Source: Alteromonas abrolhosensis (GTDB taxonomy: Bacteria > Pseudomonadota > Gammaproteobacteria > Enterobacterales > Alteromonadaceae). From it: a stretch of 64,000 bases of DNA. Both the position numbers and the translations under genes were made by a program. Within the stretch, counting starts at the first letter, position 1. Every line of letters begins with the position of its first letter. The stretch is from contig NZ_MEJH01000013.1 in NCBI RefSeq assembly GCF_001953635.1, forward strand, positions 1 through 64,000, given 5' to 3'. Of this stretch, positions 9,284-17,516 are shown piece after piece. Under the pieces are notes generated by a model. That model searched no databases. It was not told the DNA's origin and saw only the letters and a program-made list of their open reading frames with translations.

Positions 9284-9362
9284 GGGTTCCGATTGGGAAC
9301 CATCGGTTTACGCACATCCTTTCTTTCCGGAATAAATGGAAGAGAAAGGGTGAATTTTTTTG
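9284..9362 (+). promoter_or_regulatory. S10 leader with attenuator-like hairpins
   Basis: Hairpin 1 has arms GGTTCC and GGAACC (9285-9290 and 9296-9301). Hairpin 2 is a long stem with arms CCTTTCTTTCC and GGAAGAGAAAGG (9318-9349), followed by a T run at 9355-9361, about 25 nt before the rpsJ ATG. Position and shape match the HD/HE hairpins of the E. coli S10 leader, where ribosomal protein L4 (encoded by the third gene) stops transcription and translation. L4 control here is inferred from that family knowledge. Confidence 0.7.
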
Positions 9363-9382
9363 TTCTTTCGATTGGAGCTTAA

Positions 9383-9697
<315 letters not shown>

Positions 9698-9715
9698 TAA
9701 GAGAGGGTTATAACA

Positions 9716-10354
9716 ATGGCGATTGGTCTAGTCGGTCGTAAAGTGGGTATGACTCGCATCTTCACTGAAGATGGTACGTCTATCCCTGTGACTGTTATTG
9801 AAGCGACCCCAAACCGCGTTACTCAGCTTCGTACTGAGGAAACTGACGGTTATCGCGCTCTTCAGGTTACTGCTGGAACTAAGAAAGCTAACCGCATCAA
9901 CAAAGCTGAAGCAGGTCACTTTGCTAAAGCTGGTGTTGAAGCTGGACGCACTCTAGTAGAATTCCGCCTAGAAGAAAACGAAGGTGCCGATATTGAAGTA
10001 GGCAGTGAAATCACTGTTGAAATCTTTAACGACACTAAGAAAATTGATGTAACTGGTACATCAAAAGGTAAAGGTTTCCAAGGTGCTATCAAACGCTGGA
10101 ACTTCAGTTCTCAGCGTATGACACACGGTAACTCTTTGTCACACCGTGCTCCTGGTTCAATTGGTCAAAACCAATCACCAGGTAAAGTATTCAAAGGCAA
10201 GAAAATGGCTGGTCAGCTTGGTAACAAGCAAGTGACTACTCAGTCTTTGGAAGTTGTACGTGTTGACGTAGAGAACGGCCTTATCCTAGTTAAAGGTGCC
10301 GTACCTGGCGCAACTGGCAACGATGTAATCGTAAAGCCAGCTGTTAAAGCGTAA
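9716..10354 (+). CDS. rplC: 50S ribosomal protein L3
   Basis: Early 50S assembly protein whose long loop reaches the peptidyl transferase centre. It has 212 residues (E. coli 209) and starts [34 protein letters not shown] and the [17 protein letters not shown] loop carry the glutamine that is methylated by PrmB in E. coli. Strong ribosome site (AGAGAGGG) upstream. Second gene of the operon. Confidence 0.98.
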   Translation: MAIGLVGRKVGMTRIFTEDGTSIPVTVIEATPNRVTQLRTEETDGYRALQVTAGTKKANRINKAEAGHFAKAGVEAGRTLVEFRLEENEGADIEVGSEITVEIFNDTKKIDVTGTSKGKGFQGAIKRWNFSSQRMTHGNSLSHRAPGSIGQNQSPGKVFKGKKMAGQLGNKQVTTQSLEVVRVDVENGLILVKGAVPGATGNDVIVKPAVKA

Positions 10355-10372
10355 CGTCTGGGGAGTGAACTG

Positions 10373-10978
10373 ATGGAATTAACATTGAAAGACGCGCAAA
10401 GCGCTCTTGAAGTATCCGAAGCGACCTTTGGACGTGAATTCAACGAAGCCCTGGTACACCAGGTAGTTGTAGCTTACGGTGCAGGTGCTCGTCAGGGTAC
10501 AAAAGCGCAGAAAACTCGCGCTGAAGTTCGTGGTGGCGGTAAGAAGCCATGGCGTCAAAAAGGTACTGGCCGCGCGCGTGCTGGTACAATCCGTAGCCCA
10601 ATTTGGGTTGGCGGTGGCCGTGCTTTCGCAGCAAAGCCTCGTGACTTTGACCAAAAAGTTAACAAGAAAATGTATCGCGGTGCGATCAAGAGCATCCTGT
10701 CTGAACTAATCCGTCAAGACCGTTTGGTTGTTGTAGAGAAGTTCGGTGTTGACGCACCTAAGACTAAAGCTCTTATTTCTGCACTTAACGAATATGAACT
10801 AAATGACGTTCTAATCGTTACTCCTGAAGTTGATGAGAACTTGTTCCTAGCGGCGCGCAACTTGTACAAAGTTGACGTACGTGACGTAGCAGGCATCGAC
10901 CCAGTGAGCTTGATTGCATTTGAAAAAGTGCTAATGACTGCTGATGCGGTTAAACAACTTGAGGAGGCGTTAGCATGA
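10373..10978 (+). CDS. rplD: 50S ribosomal protein L4
   Basis: The product has 201 residues, exactly the E. coli length. The extended loop motif [18 protein letters not shown] and the following [12 protein letters not shown] are diagnostic. L4 lines the exit tunnel and, in E. coli, is the autogenous repressor of the S10 operon through the leader; the leader structure at 9284-9362 fits the same loop. The stop overlaps the rplW start by four bases (ATGA), which indicates translational coupling. Confidence 0.98.
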   Translation: MELTLKDAQSALEVSEATFGREFNEALVHQVVVAYGAGARQGTKAQKTRAEVRGGGKKPWRQKGTGRARAGTIRSPIWVGGGRAFAAKPRDFDQKVNKKMYRGAIKSILSELIRQDRLVVVEKFGVDAPKTKALISALNEYELNDVLIVTPEVDENLFLAARNLYKVDVRDVAGIDPVSLIAFEKVLMTADAVKQLEEALA

Positions 10979-11274
10979 AAGAAGAACGTCTACTGAAGGT
11001 GCTAGTAGCACCTCACGTTTCAGAAAAGTCTACAATGGCTGCTGAAGCGAACAACACAGTTGTATTTAAAGTAGCTAAAGACGCGAACAAAGCCGAAATC
11101 AAAGCTGCAGTTGAAAAACTGTTTGAAGTTGAAGTTGAAGGTGTTCGTACTGTGAACGTTAAGGGTAAAACCAAGCGTCACGGCATGTCTTTCGGTAAGC
11201 GCAGCGACTGGAAAAAGGCCTACGTGGTTCTTAAAGAAGGTCAGGACATCGACTTTGTCGGTGGTGCTGAGTAA
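10975..11274 (+). CDS. rplW: 50S ribosomal protein L23
   Basis: The 99-residue protein (E. coli 100) sits at the tunnel exit and is the docking site for trigger factor and [20 protein letters not shown] and the basic loop VKGKTKRHG are typical. The start ATG overlaps the end of rplD, and a GGAGG sequence inside rplD lies just upstream of it. Confidence 0.97.
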   Translation: MKEERLLKVLVAPHVSEKSTMAAEANNTVVFKVAKDANKAEIKAAVEKLFEVEVEGVRTVNVKGKTKRHGMSFGKRSDWKKAYVVLKEGQDIDFVGGAE

Positions 11275-11288
11275 GAAGGGGATTAGAA

Positions 11289-12113
11289 ATGCCATTATTG
11301 AAAGCTAAGCCAACTTCTGCCGGTCGTCGTCACGTTGTTCAGGTCGTAAATCCTGACCTGCACAAAGGTGCACCGTACGCACCTTTGCTTGAAAAGAACA
11401 GCAAATCTGGCGGTCGTAACAACAATGGTCGTATTACCACTCGTCACATTGGTGGTGGTCATAAGCAACACTACCGTGTAATCGACTTTAAACGCAACAA
11501 AGACGGCATTCCAGCTAAAGTTGAGCGTTTAGAATACGATCCAAACCGTTCTGCAAACATTGCACTAGTATTGTACGCAGACGGTGAACGTCGTTACATT
11601 CTGGCTCCTAAGGGTATGCAAGCAGGTGATGCAATCCAGTCTGGTTCGGACGCTCCGATCAAGTCTGGTAACACTCTACCTATGCGCAACATCCCAGTAG
11701 GTACTGTTGTACACGCAATTGAAATGAAGCCTGGCAAAGGTGCGCAAATCGCACGTTCTGCTGGTGCTTATGCTCAGATCCTAGCACGTGACGGAAACTA
11801 CGTTACCCTACGTCTACGCTCTGGCGAAATGCGTAAAGTTCTATCTGATTGCCGCGCCACTATCGGTGAAGTTGGCAATGCAGAGCACATGCTTCGTTCA
11901 CTAGGTAAAGCTGGTGCTACACGCTGGCGTGGTGTTCGTCCTACCGTTCGTGGTGTTGCCATGAACCCGGTTGATCACCCACACGGTGGTGGTGAAGGTC
12001 GTACATCAGGCGGTCGTCACCCAGTAACTCCTTGGGGTATTCCTACTAAAGGTAAGAAAACCCGAAGCAACAAGCGTACTGATAAGCTTATCGTACGTCG
12101 TCGTAACAAGTAA
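11289..12113 (+). CDS. rplB: 50S ribosomal protein L2
   Basis: Core 50S protein needed for subunit association and peptidyl transferase activity. It has 274 residues (E. coli 273). [18 protein letters not shown] and the C-terminal [20 protein letters not shown] are signature stretches and include the conserved histidine near the catalytic centre. It is 14 nt after rplW, with a GAAGGGG ribosome site. Confidence 0.98.
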   Translation: MPLLKAKPTSAGRRHVVQVVNPDLHKGAPYAPLLEKNSKSGGRNNNGRITTRHIGGGHKQHYRVIDFKRNKDGIPAKVERLEYDPNRSANIALVLYADGERRYILAPKGMQAGDAIQSGSDAPIKSGNTLPMRNIPVGTVVHAIEMKPGKGAQIARSAGAYAQILARDGNYVTLRLRSGEMRKVLSDCRATIGEVGNAEHMLRSLGKAGATRWRGVRPTVRGVAMNPVDHPHGGGEGRTSGGRHPVTPWGIPTKGKKTRSNKRTDKLIVRRRNK

Positions 12114-12128
12114 TAGCGAGGATTCACC

Positions 12129-12404
12129 ATGCCACGTTCTCTCAAGAAAGGTCCTTTTATTGACCTTCACTTGCTGAAGAAGGTAGAGGCTGCAGTGGAA
12201 AAGAACGAACGTAAACCAATTAAAACTTGGTCTCGTCGTTCTATGATCATCCCAGATATGATTGGGTTGACCATTGCGGTCCATAACGGTCGACAACATG
12301 TACCTGTCATTATTAGTGACGAAATGGTCGGCCACAAGTTGGGCGAATTTGCGCCAACGCGTACTTACCGCGGCCATGTCGCGGATAAGAAAGCTAAACG
12401 TTAA
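12129..12404 (+). CDS. rpsS: 30S ribosomal protein S19
   Basis: The 91-residue protein (E. coli 92) is a 30S head protein. It starts [20 protein letters not shown] and contains [22 protein letters not shown] and the conserved C-terminal [10 protein letters not shown]. It keeps the S10 operon order between rplB and rplV. Confidence 0.98.
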   Translation: MPRSLKKGPFIDLHLLKKVEAAVEKNERKPIKTWSRRSMIIPDMIGLTIAVHNGRQHVPVIISDEMVGHKLGEFAPTRTYRGHVADKKAKR

Positions 12405-12415
12405 GGGGTAGGAAG

Positions 12416-12748
12416 ATGGAAGCATTAGCTAAACACCGTTTTGCCCGCACGTCGGCTCAAAAGGCACGCTTGGTTGCGGATCAAATTCGCGGAATGCACG
12501 TTGAGAAAGCTCTTGAGCTTCTTGCGTACAGCCCGAAGAAAAGCGCAGCGCTAGTAAAGAAAGTATTGGAATCTGCGATTGCTAACGCAGAGCACAACGA
12601 AGGCGCAGACATCGACGAATTACGCGTGTCTAAAGTTTTCGTTGACGAAGGTCCAACTATGAAACGTATCAAGCCACGTGCTAAAGGCCGTGCTGATCGT
12701 ATCTTCAAGCGCAGCAGTCACATCACTGTGGTTGTAGCGGATAACTAG
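12416..12748 (+). CDS. rplV: 50S ribosomal protein L22
   Basis: The product has 110 residues, exactly the E. coli length. [17 protein letters not shown] and the beta-hairpin sequence [18 protein letters not shown] are present; this hairpin lines the exit tunnel and is the usual site of macrolide-resistance changes. No change is evident by eye. It follows rpsS by 11 nt. Confidence 0.98.
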   Translation: MEALAKHRFARTSAQKARLVADQIRGMHVEKALELLAYSPKKSAALVKKVLESAIANAEHNEGADIDELRVSKVFVDEGPTMKRIKPRAKGRADRIFKRSSHITVVVADN

Positions 12749-12757
12749 GAGTAGATA

Positions 12758-13462
12758 ATGGGACAGAAGGTACATCCTACAGGTATACGCCTGGGTATCA
12801 GCAAACCATGGACATCTACCTGGTACGCTAATACTGCAGACTATGCAGACAACCTGTATAACGATCATCAGGTACGTCAGTATCTGACTAAGCAACTTAA
12901 GAACGCTTCACTTTCTAAGATCGTGATCGAGCGTCCTGCTAAGAGCATCCGTGTGACTATTCACACTGCTCGTCCAGGCGTTGTAATCGGTAAGAAAGGT
13001 GAAGACGTAGAAAAGCTGCGTAACTACGTATCTAAGCTAGCCGGCGTGCCAGCTCAGATCAACATCGCTGAAGTACGTAAGCCAGAGCTAGATGGCCAGC
13101 TAGTAGCTGATAGCATCTCTAGCCAGCTAGAGCGTCGTGTTATGTTCCGTCGTGCTATGAAGCGCGCAGTACAAAACGCAATGCGTCTAGGCGCGAAAGG
13201 TATCAAAGTTGAAGTTAGCGGCCGTTTGGGCGGTGCAGAGATTGCACGTTCTGAATGGTACCGTGAAGGTCGCGTTCCTCTGCACACTTTCCGTGCGGAC
13301 ATCGATTACGCAACCTCTGAAGCGTCAACTACTTACGGTATCATCGGCGTTAAAGTATGGATCTTCAAAGGTGAAGTTCTAGGTGGTCTACCTACAACTC
13401 AAGAGCAAGCACCAGCTGCTCAACCTAAGAAGAAAGGCCGCAACGCTAAGCGAGAGGGCTAA
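12758..13462 (+). CDS. rpsC: 30S ribosomal protein S3
   Basis: The 234-residue protein (E. coli 233) has an N-terminal KH domain with the motif [18 protein letters not shown] and a C-terminal S3 domain ([20 protein letters not shown]). It lies at the mRNA entry channel with helicase-like activity together with S4 and S5. The lysine-rich tail is typical. It is 9 nt after rplV. Confidence 0.98.
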   Translation: MGQKVHPTGIRLGISKPWTSTWYANTADYADNLYNDHQVRQYLTKQLKNASLSKIVIERPAKSIRVTIHTARPGVVIGKKGEDVEKLRNYVSKLAGVPAQINIAEVRKPELDGQLVADSISSQLERRVMFRRAMKRAVQNAMRLGAKGIKVEVSGRLGGAEIARSEWYREGRVPLHTFRADIDYATSEASTTYGIIGVKVWIFKGEVLGGLPTTQEQAPAAQPKKKGRNAKREG

Positions 13463-13464
13463 TC

Positions 13465-13875
13465 ATGTTACAACCAAAACGCATGAAGTTCCGTAAGATG
13501 CACAAAGGCCGCAACCGCGGCTTAGCAGCGGGTAATACTGTTGCCTTTGGTACTTACGGCCTTAAAGCAGTTGGCCGTGGTCGAATGACTGCGCGTCAAA
13601 TCGAAGCAGCGCGTCGTGCTATGACTCGTCACGTTAAGCGTCAAGGTAAAATTTGGATTCGAGTTTTCCCTGACAAGCCAATTACTGAGAAGCCTCTAGA
13701 AGTGCGTCAAGGTAAAGGTAAAGGTAACGTTGAGTACTGGGTATGCCAAATTCAGCCTGGTCGTGTTCTTTATGAGATGGAAGGTGTTCCTGAAGCTCTA
13801 GCACGCGAAGCGTTTGAATTGGCAGCGGCTAAACTGCCATTTAAAACAACCTTTGTAACTCGGACGGTGATGTAA
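13465..13875 (+). CDS. rplP: 50S ribosomal protein L16
   Basis: The 136-residue product equals the E. coli length. It starts [19 protein letters not shown] and carries the arginine-rich segment [14 protein letters not shown], and [18 protein letters not shown]. It helps position tRNA at the A site. It starts two bases after rpsC and its stop overlaps the rpmC start by one base. Confidence 0.98.
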   Translation: MLQPKRMKFRKMHKGRNRGLAAGNTVAFGTYGLKAVGRGRMTARQIEAARRAMTRHVKRQGKIWIRVFPDKPITEKPLEVRQGKGKGNVEYWVCQIQPGRVLYEMEGVPEALAREAFELAAAKLPFKTTFVTRTVM

Positions 13876-14066
13876 TGAAAGCGACTGAACTGAAAGAAAA
13901 GAGCGTAGAAGAGCTGAACGCAGAGTTGATTAACCTGCTACGCGAACAGTTCAACCTACGCATGCAGCACACAACAGGTCAGCTTGAAAAAACTGATCAG
14001 TTGAGAAAAGTACGTCGTAACATCGCGCGTGTTAAAACCATTCTGACTCAAAAGGCTGATGCGTAA
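13875..14066 (+). CDS. rpmC: 50S ribosomal protein L29
   Basis: This 63-residue helical hairpin protein (E. coli 63) lies near the tunnel exit. [19 protein letters not shown] and [16 protein letters not shown] are typical. Both ends overlap neighbours by one base (TAATG-type junctions), which suggests coupled translation from rplP through rpsQ. Confidence 0.97.
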   Translation: MKATELKEKSVEELNAELINLLREQFNLRMQHTTGQLEKTDQLRKVRRNIARVKTILTQKADA

Positions 14067-14323
14067 TGACTGAGCAAAAAATTCGTACAGTACAAGGTCG
14101 TGTGGTTAGCAACAAGATGGATAAAACCATCACTGTTGTAGTTGAACGTTTTGTTAAGCACCCAATCTATGGGAAGTTCATCAAGCGCTCTACTAAGCTT
14201 CACGCCCACGACGAAAACAACGTGTGCAATAAAGGTGACGTAGTAACAGTACGTGAATGTCGCCCACTATCTAAGAACAAATCTTGGATGCTAGTTGACG
14301 TTGTTGAGAAAGCTGGCGTTTAA
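14066..14323 (+). CDS. rpsQ: 30S ribosomal protein S17
   Basis: Last gene of the operon. The 85-residue primary 16S-binding protein (E. coli 84) has [22 protein letters not shown] and [19 protein letters not shown] terminator follows 24 nt later, and the next gene is on the other strand. The usual neighbour rplN (L14) and the rest of the spc operon are absent here. Confidence 0.98.
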   Translation: MTEQKIRTVQGRVVSNKMDKTITVVVERFVKHPIYGKFIKRSTKLHAHDENNVCNKGDVVTVRECRPLSKNKSWMLVDVVEKAGV

Positions 14324-14346
14324 TCGCTAACTTTTTTCAAAGTCTT

Positions 14347-14374
14347 AAAAAAGCCGCTTTCGAGCGGCTTTTTT
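14347..14374. terminator. Bidirectional terminator ending the S10 operon
   Basis: An eight-base stem AAGCCGCT / AGCGGCTT with a TTCG tetraloop (14351-14370) has an A run before it and a T run after it. It serves rpsQ on the plus strand and can serve the glycosyltransferase on the minus strand. Confidence 0.92.
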
Positions 14375-14408
14375 GTATCTGCAGTTTCTTACACGTGTTT
14401 CCATAGGC

Positions 14409-15518
14409 TCAAGCGTGTTCCTTATCAGCGCCGTTGAAGACTAGCGTCTTGTATAAATTAGCGTAGGCACTGGACATCCTTTCTATACCAAATTTACTTG
14501 TGACAAGCTTATACAAAGCCTCTCCATATTGTGCTCTTTCATCAGGGGCTTCAATTAGACTAATTAAGCTCTCACCAATTCCGTCAATATCGCCAGGCGC
14601 CACCATAACTCCCGTCTCATTGTGCTTAATCACTTCGGGTATGCCTCCTACAGGACTGGATAGCACAGCGCACTTATTCGCTCCTGCTTGAAGTAAGATA
14701 TCTCCCAAACCCTCTGAGTAGGAAGGGTGTACTAAGATATCTATGTTGGGGAGTATTTTGGCTACCTCCTGTGTAAAGCCGCAAAGTTTTACATGGTCGT
14801 CTAACCTGTGACGTTCGATTAGTGATTGGTAGCTCTCTTGGAGATTACCCTCGCCAAATAGCAAACAGGTTACATTTTCATGTTTGTTTAATACGTCGTG
14901 CATAGCCAAAATGATATCTGCTTGCCCTTTTTGCGATATGTACTGGGCAAAGTTAGCGACTACAGTGTGATCATCAGGAATAGAAAATGTACGACGAAGC
15001 CAGTCACTGTCTTTTGGTTGAGTGTATTGGGTAAAATCGACAGCAGGGTAAATAACGTGCTGGTGTTTGACGCCTTCACAATGCATTGAAACTACCTTCT
15101 GCACCCCTTCAGATACACTGATAACGGCATCGAACTGTTTGTATTTGTAAAAGGAAAAATGGGTTTCGGGATTATCGATTCGCCTTGTGCAAACGGTAGG
15201 CACACCAGAGATTTTGGCTAGCATGGCACCCCAGACATCTGAACCACGTTCGCTATGCACGTGAATAATATCTGGGCTAACCGCGTTTACGACTTCCAGT
15301 AAACGTTTGACACATAGGAAGTCTGACTCACCGGCATACTTAATGGTGTGGGTTTCACAATGCCCAAAAGCGGTATAACGAATTTCGCTGTCTTCAGCGC
15401 ACACCAAGTGAAGCGATATATCACCATGGTGCTCTAATGCATTGATGAGGTATGCAACTTGTTCGGCGCCACCGTGAAGATGTACGCCAAGTTCAATGTG
15501 AAGAACGCGTATACTCAA
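14409..15518 (-). CDS. Glycosyltransferase family 4 protein
   Basis: The 369-residue protein is a GT-B fold, retaining glycosyltransferase of the GT4 type. The N-terminal HLHGGAEQVAYLIN is the acceptor-side glycine loop. The C-terminal half has the nucleotide-sugar site VHPSYSEGLGDILLQAGANK, then SSPVGGIPEVI. The family EX7E motif reads E-GLGDILL-Q here, so the second glutamate is replaced by glutamine. Sugar and acceptor are unknown. It is divergent from waaA, 395 bp away, so a role in lipopolysaccharide or other surface polysaccharide is an inference from context. Confidence 0.85.
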   Translation of the reverse strand: MSIRVLHIELGVHLHGGAEQVAYLINALEHHGDISLHLVCAEDSEIRYTAFGHCETHTIKYAGESDFLCVKRLLEVVNAVSPDIIHVHSERGSDVWGAMLAKISGVPTVCTRRIDNPETHFSFYKYKQFDAVISVSEGVQKVVSMHCEGVKHQHVIYPAVDFTQYTQPKDSDWLRRTFSIPDDHTVVANFAQYISQKGQADIILAMHDVLNKHENVTCLLFGEGNLQESYQSLIERHRLDDHVKLCGFTQEVAKILPNIDILVHPSYSEGLGDILLQAGANKCAVLSSPVGGIPEVIKHNETGVMVAPGDIDGIGESLISLIEAPDERAQYGEALYKLVTSKFGIERMSSAYANLYKTLVFNGADKEHA

Positions 15519-15913
15519 ATGTCATCCTTAAAATTTATTTAATATTCTATATACGACGCTTATTTATTTAAGACCGTTTTTATCCTGCTTTTCTTCTAGA
15601 GCCACTTTTATATAAAGCAGCTCAAGCGTAGCAATAGCCTAAGAAATAGTTATCAAAGTAAGATAATTCTAGTCTTGTTAAGTATTTAGCCACCCATAAT
15701 GAAGCTCGGCTCTAGACGCAGGCTATTTAGCCACTACAATGTCGAAAGTATTTATTCAGGCATGTAGCACTTTATTAATGTTATGACATGCGCAACGCTT
15801 GAAAGTGAGCGTATCGCTTCTGATTACACAGGGTTTGAAAGGCTTATATCAACCTCAATATTCGCTGTCTCTAAATGCTGTTGTCGAAGTTCTGTATTAA
15901 AAAGGATGTATTT
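15519..15913. other. Divergent intergenic region (glycosyltransferase / waaA)
   Basis: No gene is credible in this 395-bp AT-rich stretch. It contains two direct copies of TATTTAGCCAC (15683-15693 and 15724-15734), 41 bp apart, of unknown meaning. Promoters for both flanking genes should lie here. Confidence 0.45.
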
Positions 15914-17224
15914 ATGGTTGTTGCCAATACACACGGCTATAAACCTACGCTACTCGAAACGCTCTGCCGATGGGGATATTCGCTTGTATTGGCGATTGCC
16001 ATTCCCTTCGCATTTATTCATTTGTTAATAAAAGCCTCGAAAACAAGCGATAACTCGCGTCGTGAACGATTTGAGCGCTTTGGCTTTGTCCCTAAGCCGC
16101 CCAAGCAGAATGGCTATTTATTTCACTGTGTTTCAGTAGGGGAAGTGGTGGCTGCTTCATGCGTAATAAAGCGAATTATGCAGCACGAGCCAGATGCGCA
16201 AATAACCGTCACTACTACCACCTCTACAGGTTCTGCCCGTGTGCGAGATATATTTAAAGACGCGGTTCACCATTTCTATTTGCCTTACGACCTACCTTTG
16301 ACCATGTCTGTAATGCTGAAACGCATTAGGCCTAAGGCGGTTATGATTACTGAAGTTGAATTATGGCCAAACCTCATTGATGTGTGCTGGAGGCGGAACA
16401 TTCCCGTTATGGTGATAAATGCTCGCATGACCGAACGCTCAGCTAAGCGTTATAAAAAAATTGGAAAGCTATTTAACCCTATGTTGGCCAAGCTTTCCCA
16501 CGTGTGTGCACAAGGCCAGAGAGATTTTGATAACTACGCATGGTTAGGAGTAGCACAAGCTAAGCTAACCCTGACAAACAATATTAAGTTTGACCAAGCT
16601 GCTACCACCATTAGCCCCTCTGAAGGCTTTCTTGGATTAGTGAAGGGTGAAAGGCCATTACTTGTTGCAGGTAGTACGCATGAACCTGAAGAGAGCGTTA
16701 TCATTGAAGCAACACAGGCTTTATGGAAAAAGAATGCCTACCTACGGGTTATTATAGTTCCTCGCCATCCAGAGCGTTTTGATAGCGTAGCCAAATTACT
16801 TGAAAAGCATAATCTGACTTTTGTTAAAAGTTCAGAGGTAAACAATGTACCTGAAGATGTAAACGTCATCTTATTGGATGAAATGGGGAAGCTAAATCAC
16901 GCCTATGCGGTTGCCACATTCGCCTTTGTTGGAGGCTCGATTGCCGATAGAGGCGGCCATAATGCTCTTGAACCCGCTGCGTACTCGCTGCCAATAATGA
17001 TGGGGCCACACATTTATAATAACCCTGTTATTTGCGACTACCTGAAGGAGTGCGGCGCGTTGAGCATAGTTGAGGATGCTTCTCGTATTTTTTCTACGGT
17101 GCAAGATTGGCTTGAATCACCCAGTAAGGCTGAACAAGCGGGCAGGGCGGGTAAAAAGGTTCTGCAAGACAACAGTGGTGCACTAGATTCTACTTTGGCG
17201 TGTATTCATCGCTGCGTTCGTTAA
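15914..17224 (+). CDS. waaA: 3-deoxy-D-manno-octulosonic acid (Kdo) transferase
   Basis: This enzyme adds Kdo from CMP-Kdo to lipid IVA at the inner membrane, an essential step of lipopolysaccharide core synthesis. The 436-residue length (E. coli 425) fits. After an N-terminal membrane segment (residues about 16-38) come the catalytic-base motif FHCVSVGEVVAA, TEVELWPNLI, NARMTERSAKRY, VAGSTHEPEE, VPRHPERF and GGSIADRGGHNALEPAA, all in family order. The start chosen is ATG 15914, with AAGGA eight bases upstream; an in-frame ATG at 15875 lacks such a site. The terminator at 17490 may be its own or that of a small RNA. Confidence 0.95.
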   Translation: MVVANTHGYKPTLLETLCRWGYSLVLAIAIPFAFIHLLIKASKTSDNSRRERFERFGFVPKPPKQNGYLFHCVSVGEVVAASCVIKRIMQHEPDAQITVTTTTSTGSARVRDIFKDAVHHFYLPYDLPLTMSVMLKRIRPKAVMITEVELWPNLIDVCWRRNIPVMVINARMTERSAKRYKKIGKLFNPMLAKLSHVCAQGQRDFDNYAWLGVAQAKLTLTNNIKFDQAATTISPSEGFLGLVKGERPLLVAGSTHEPEESVIIEATQALWKKNAYLRVIIVPRHPERFDSVAKLLEKHNLTFVKSSEVNNVPEDVNVILLDEMGKLNHAYAVATFAFVGGSIADRGGHNALEPAAYSLPIMMGPHIYNNPVICDYLKECGALSIVEDASRIFSTVQDWLESPSKAEQAGRAGKKVLQDNSGALDSTLACIHRCVR

Positions 17225-17397
17225 TGACGTAATTAAAAGCGACAAATCATTGTTATTGAATAAAAAAAGAACCCCGTAACAGTGCGCTTGATGCACCGAA
17301 ATGGCAACTATAAGCGCGGCACAGAGGTAAATAGAACAGAGTTATTTGGCTATGTTTTTGATTTGAAAGACTTTGTAAAAGTTGGTTTGCGGCTTGC

Positions 17398-17516
17398 TAT
17401 AAAGCGTACGACAGCGTAACAACAGTAAAATCCAAATAAATATGCACCTTTTAAAAAGGGCACTGCGTTACGCGTTTTCCAGGGAGAGACCTCCTGCCGG
17501 TGGGCAGGAGGTTTTC
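17398..17516 (+). ncRNA. Possible small RNA between waaA and the antiporter gene
   Basis: A TTGTAA/TATAAA pair (17373-17378 and 17398-17403, 19-bp spacer, longer than ideal) could start a transcript near 17408. It would run to the strong hairpin terminator at 17490-17516, about 105 nt. The stretch 17225-17489 has no credible gene. This is a prediction from signals only; the terminator may simply serve waaA. Confidence 0.25.
17490..17516 (+). terminator. Intrinsic terminator downstream of waaA
   Basis: A nine-base perfect stem CCTCCTGCC / GGCAGGAGG with a GGTG loop is followed by TTTTCTT. It abuts the stop codon of the antiporter gene on the other strand. Confidence 0.85.

Noticed and set aside
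12006..12425. 139-codon frame on the minus strand inside rplB-rpsS
   Set aside because: It is antisense to highly conserved ribosomal genes and shows no family features.
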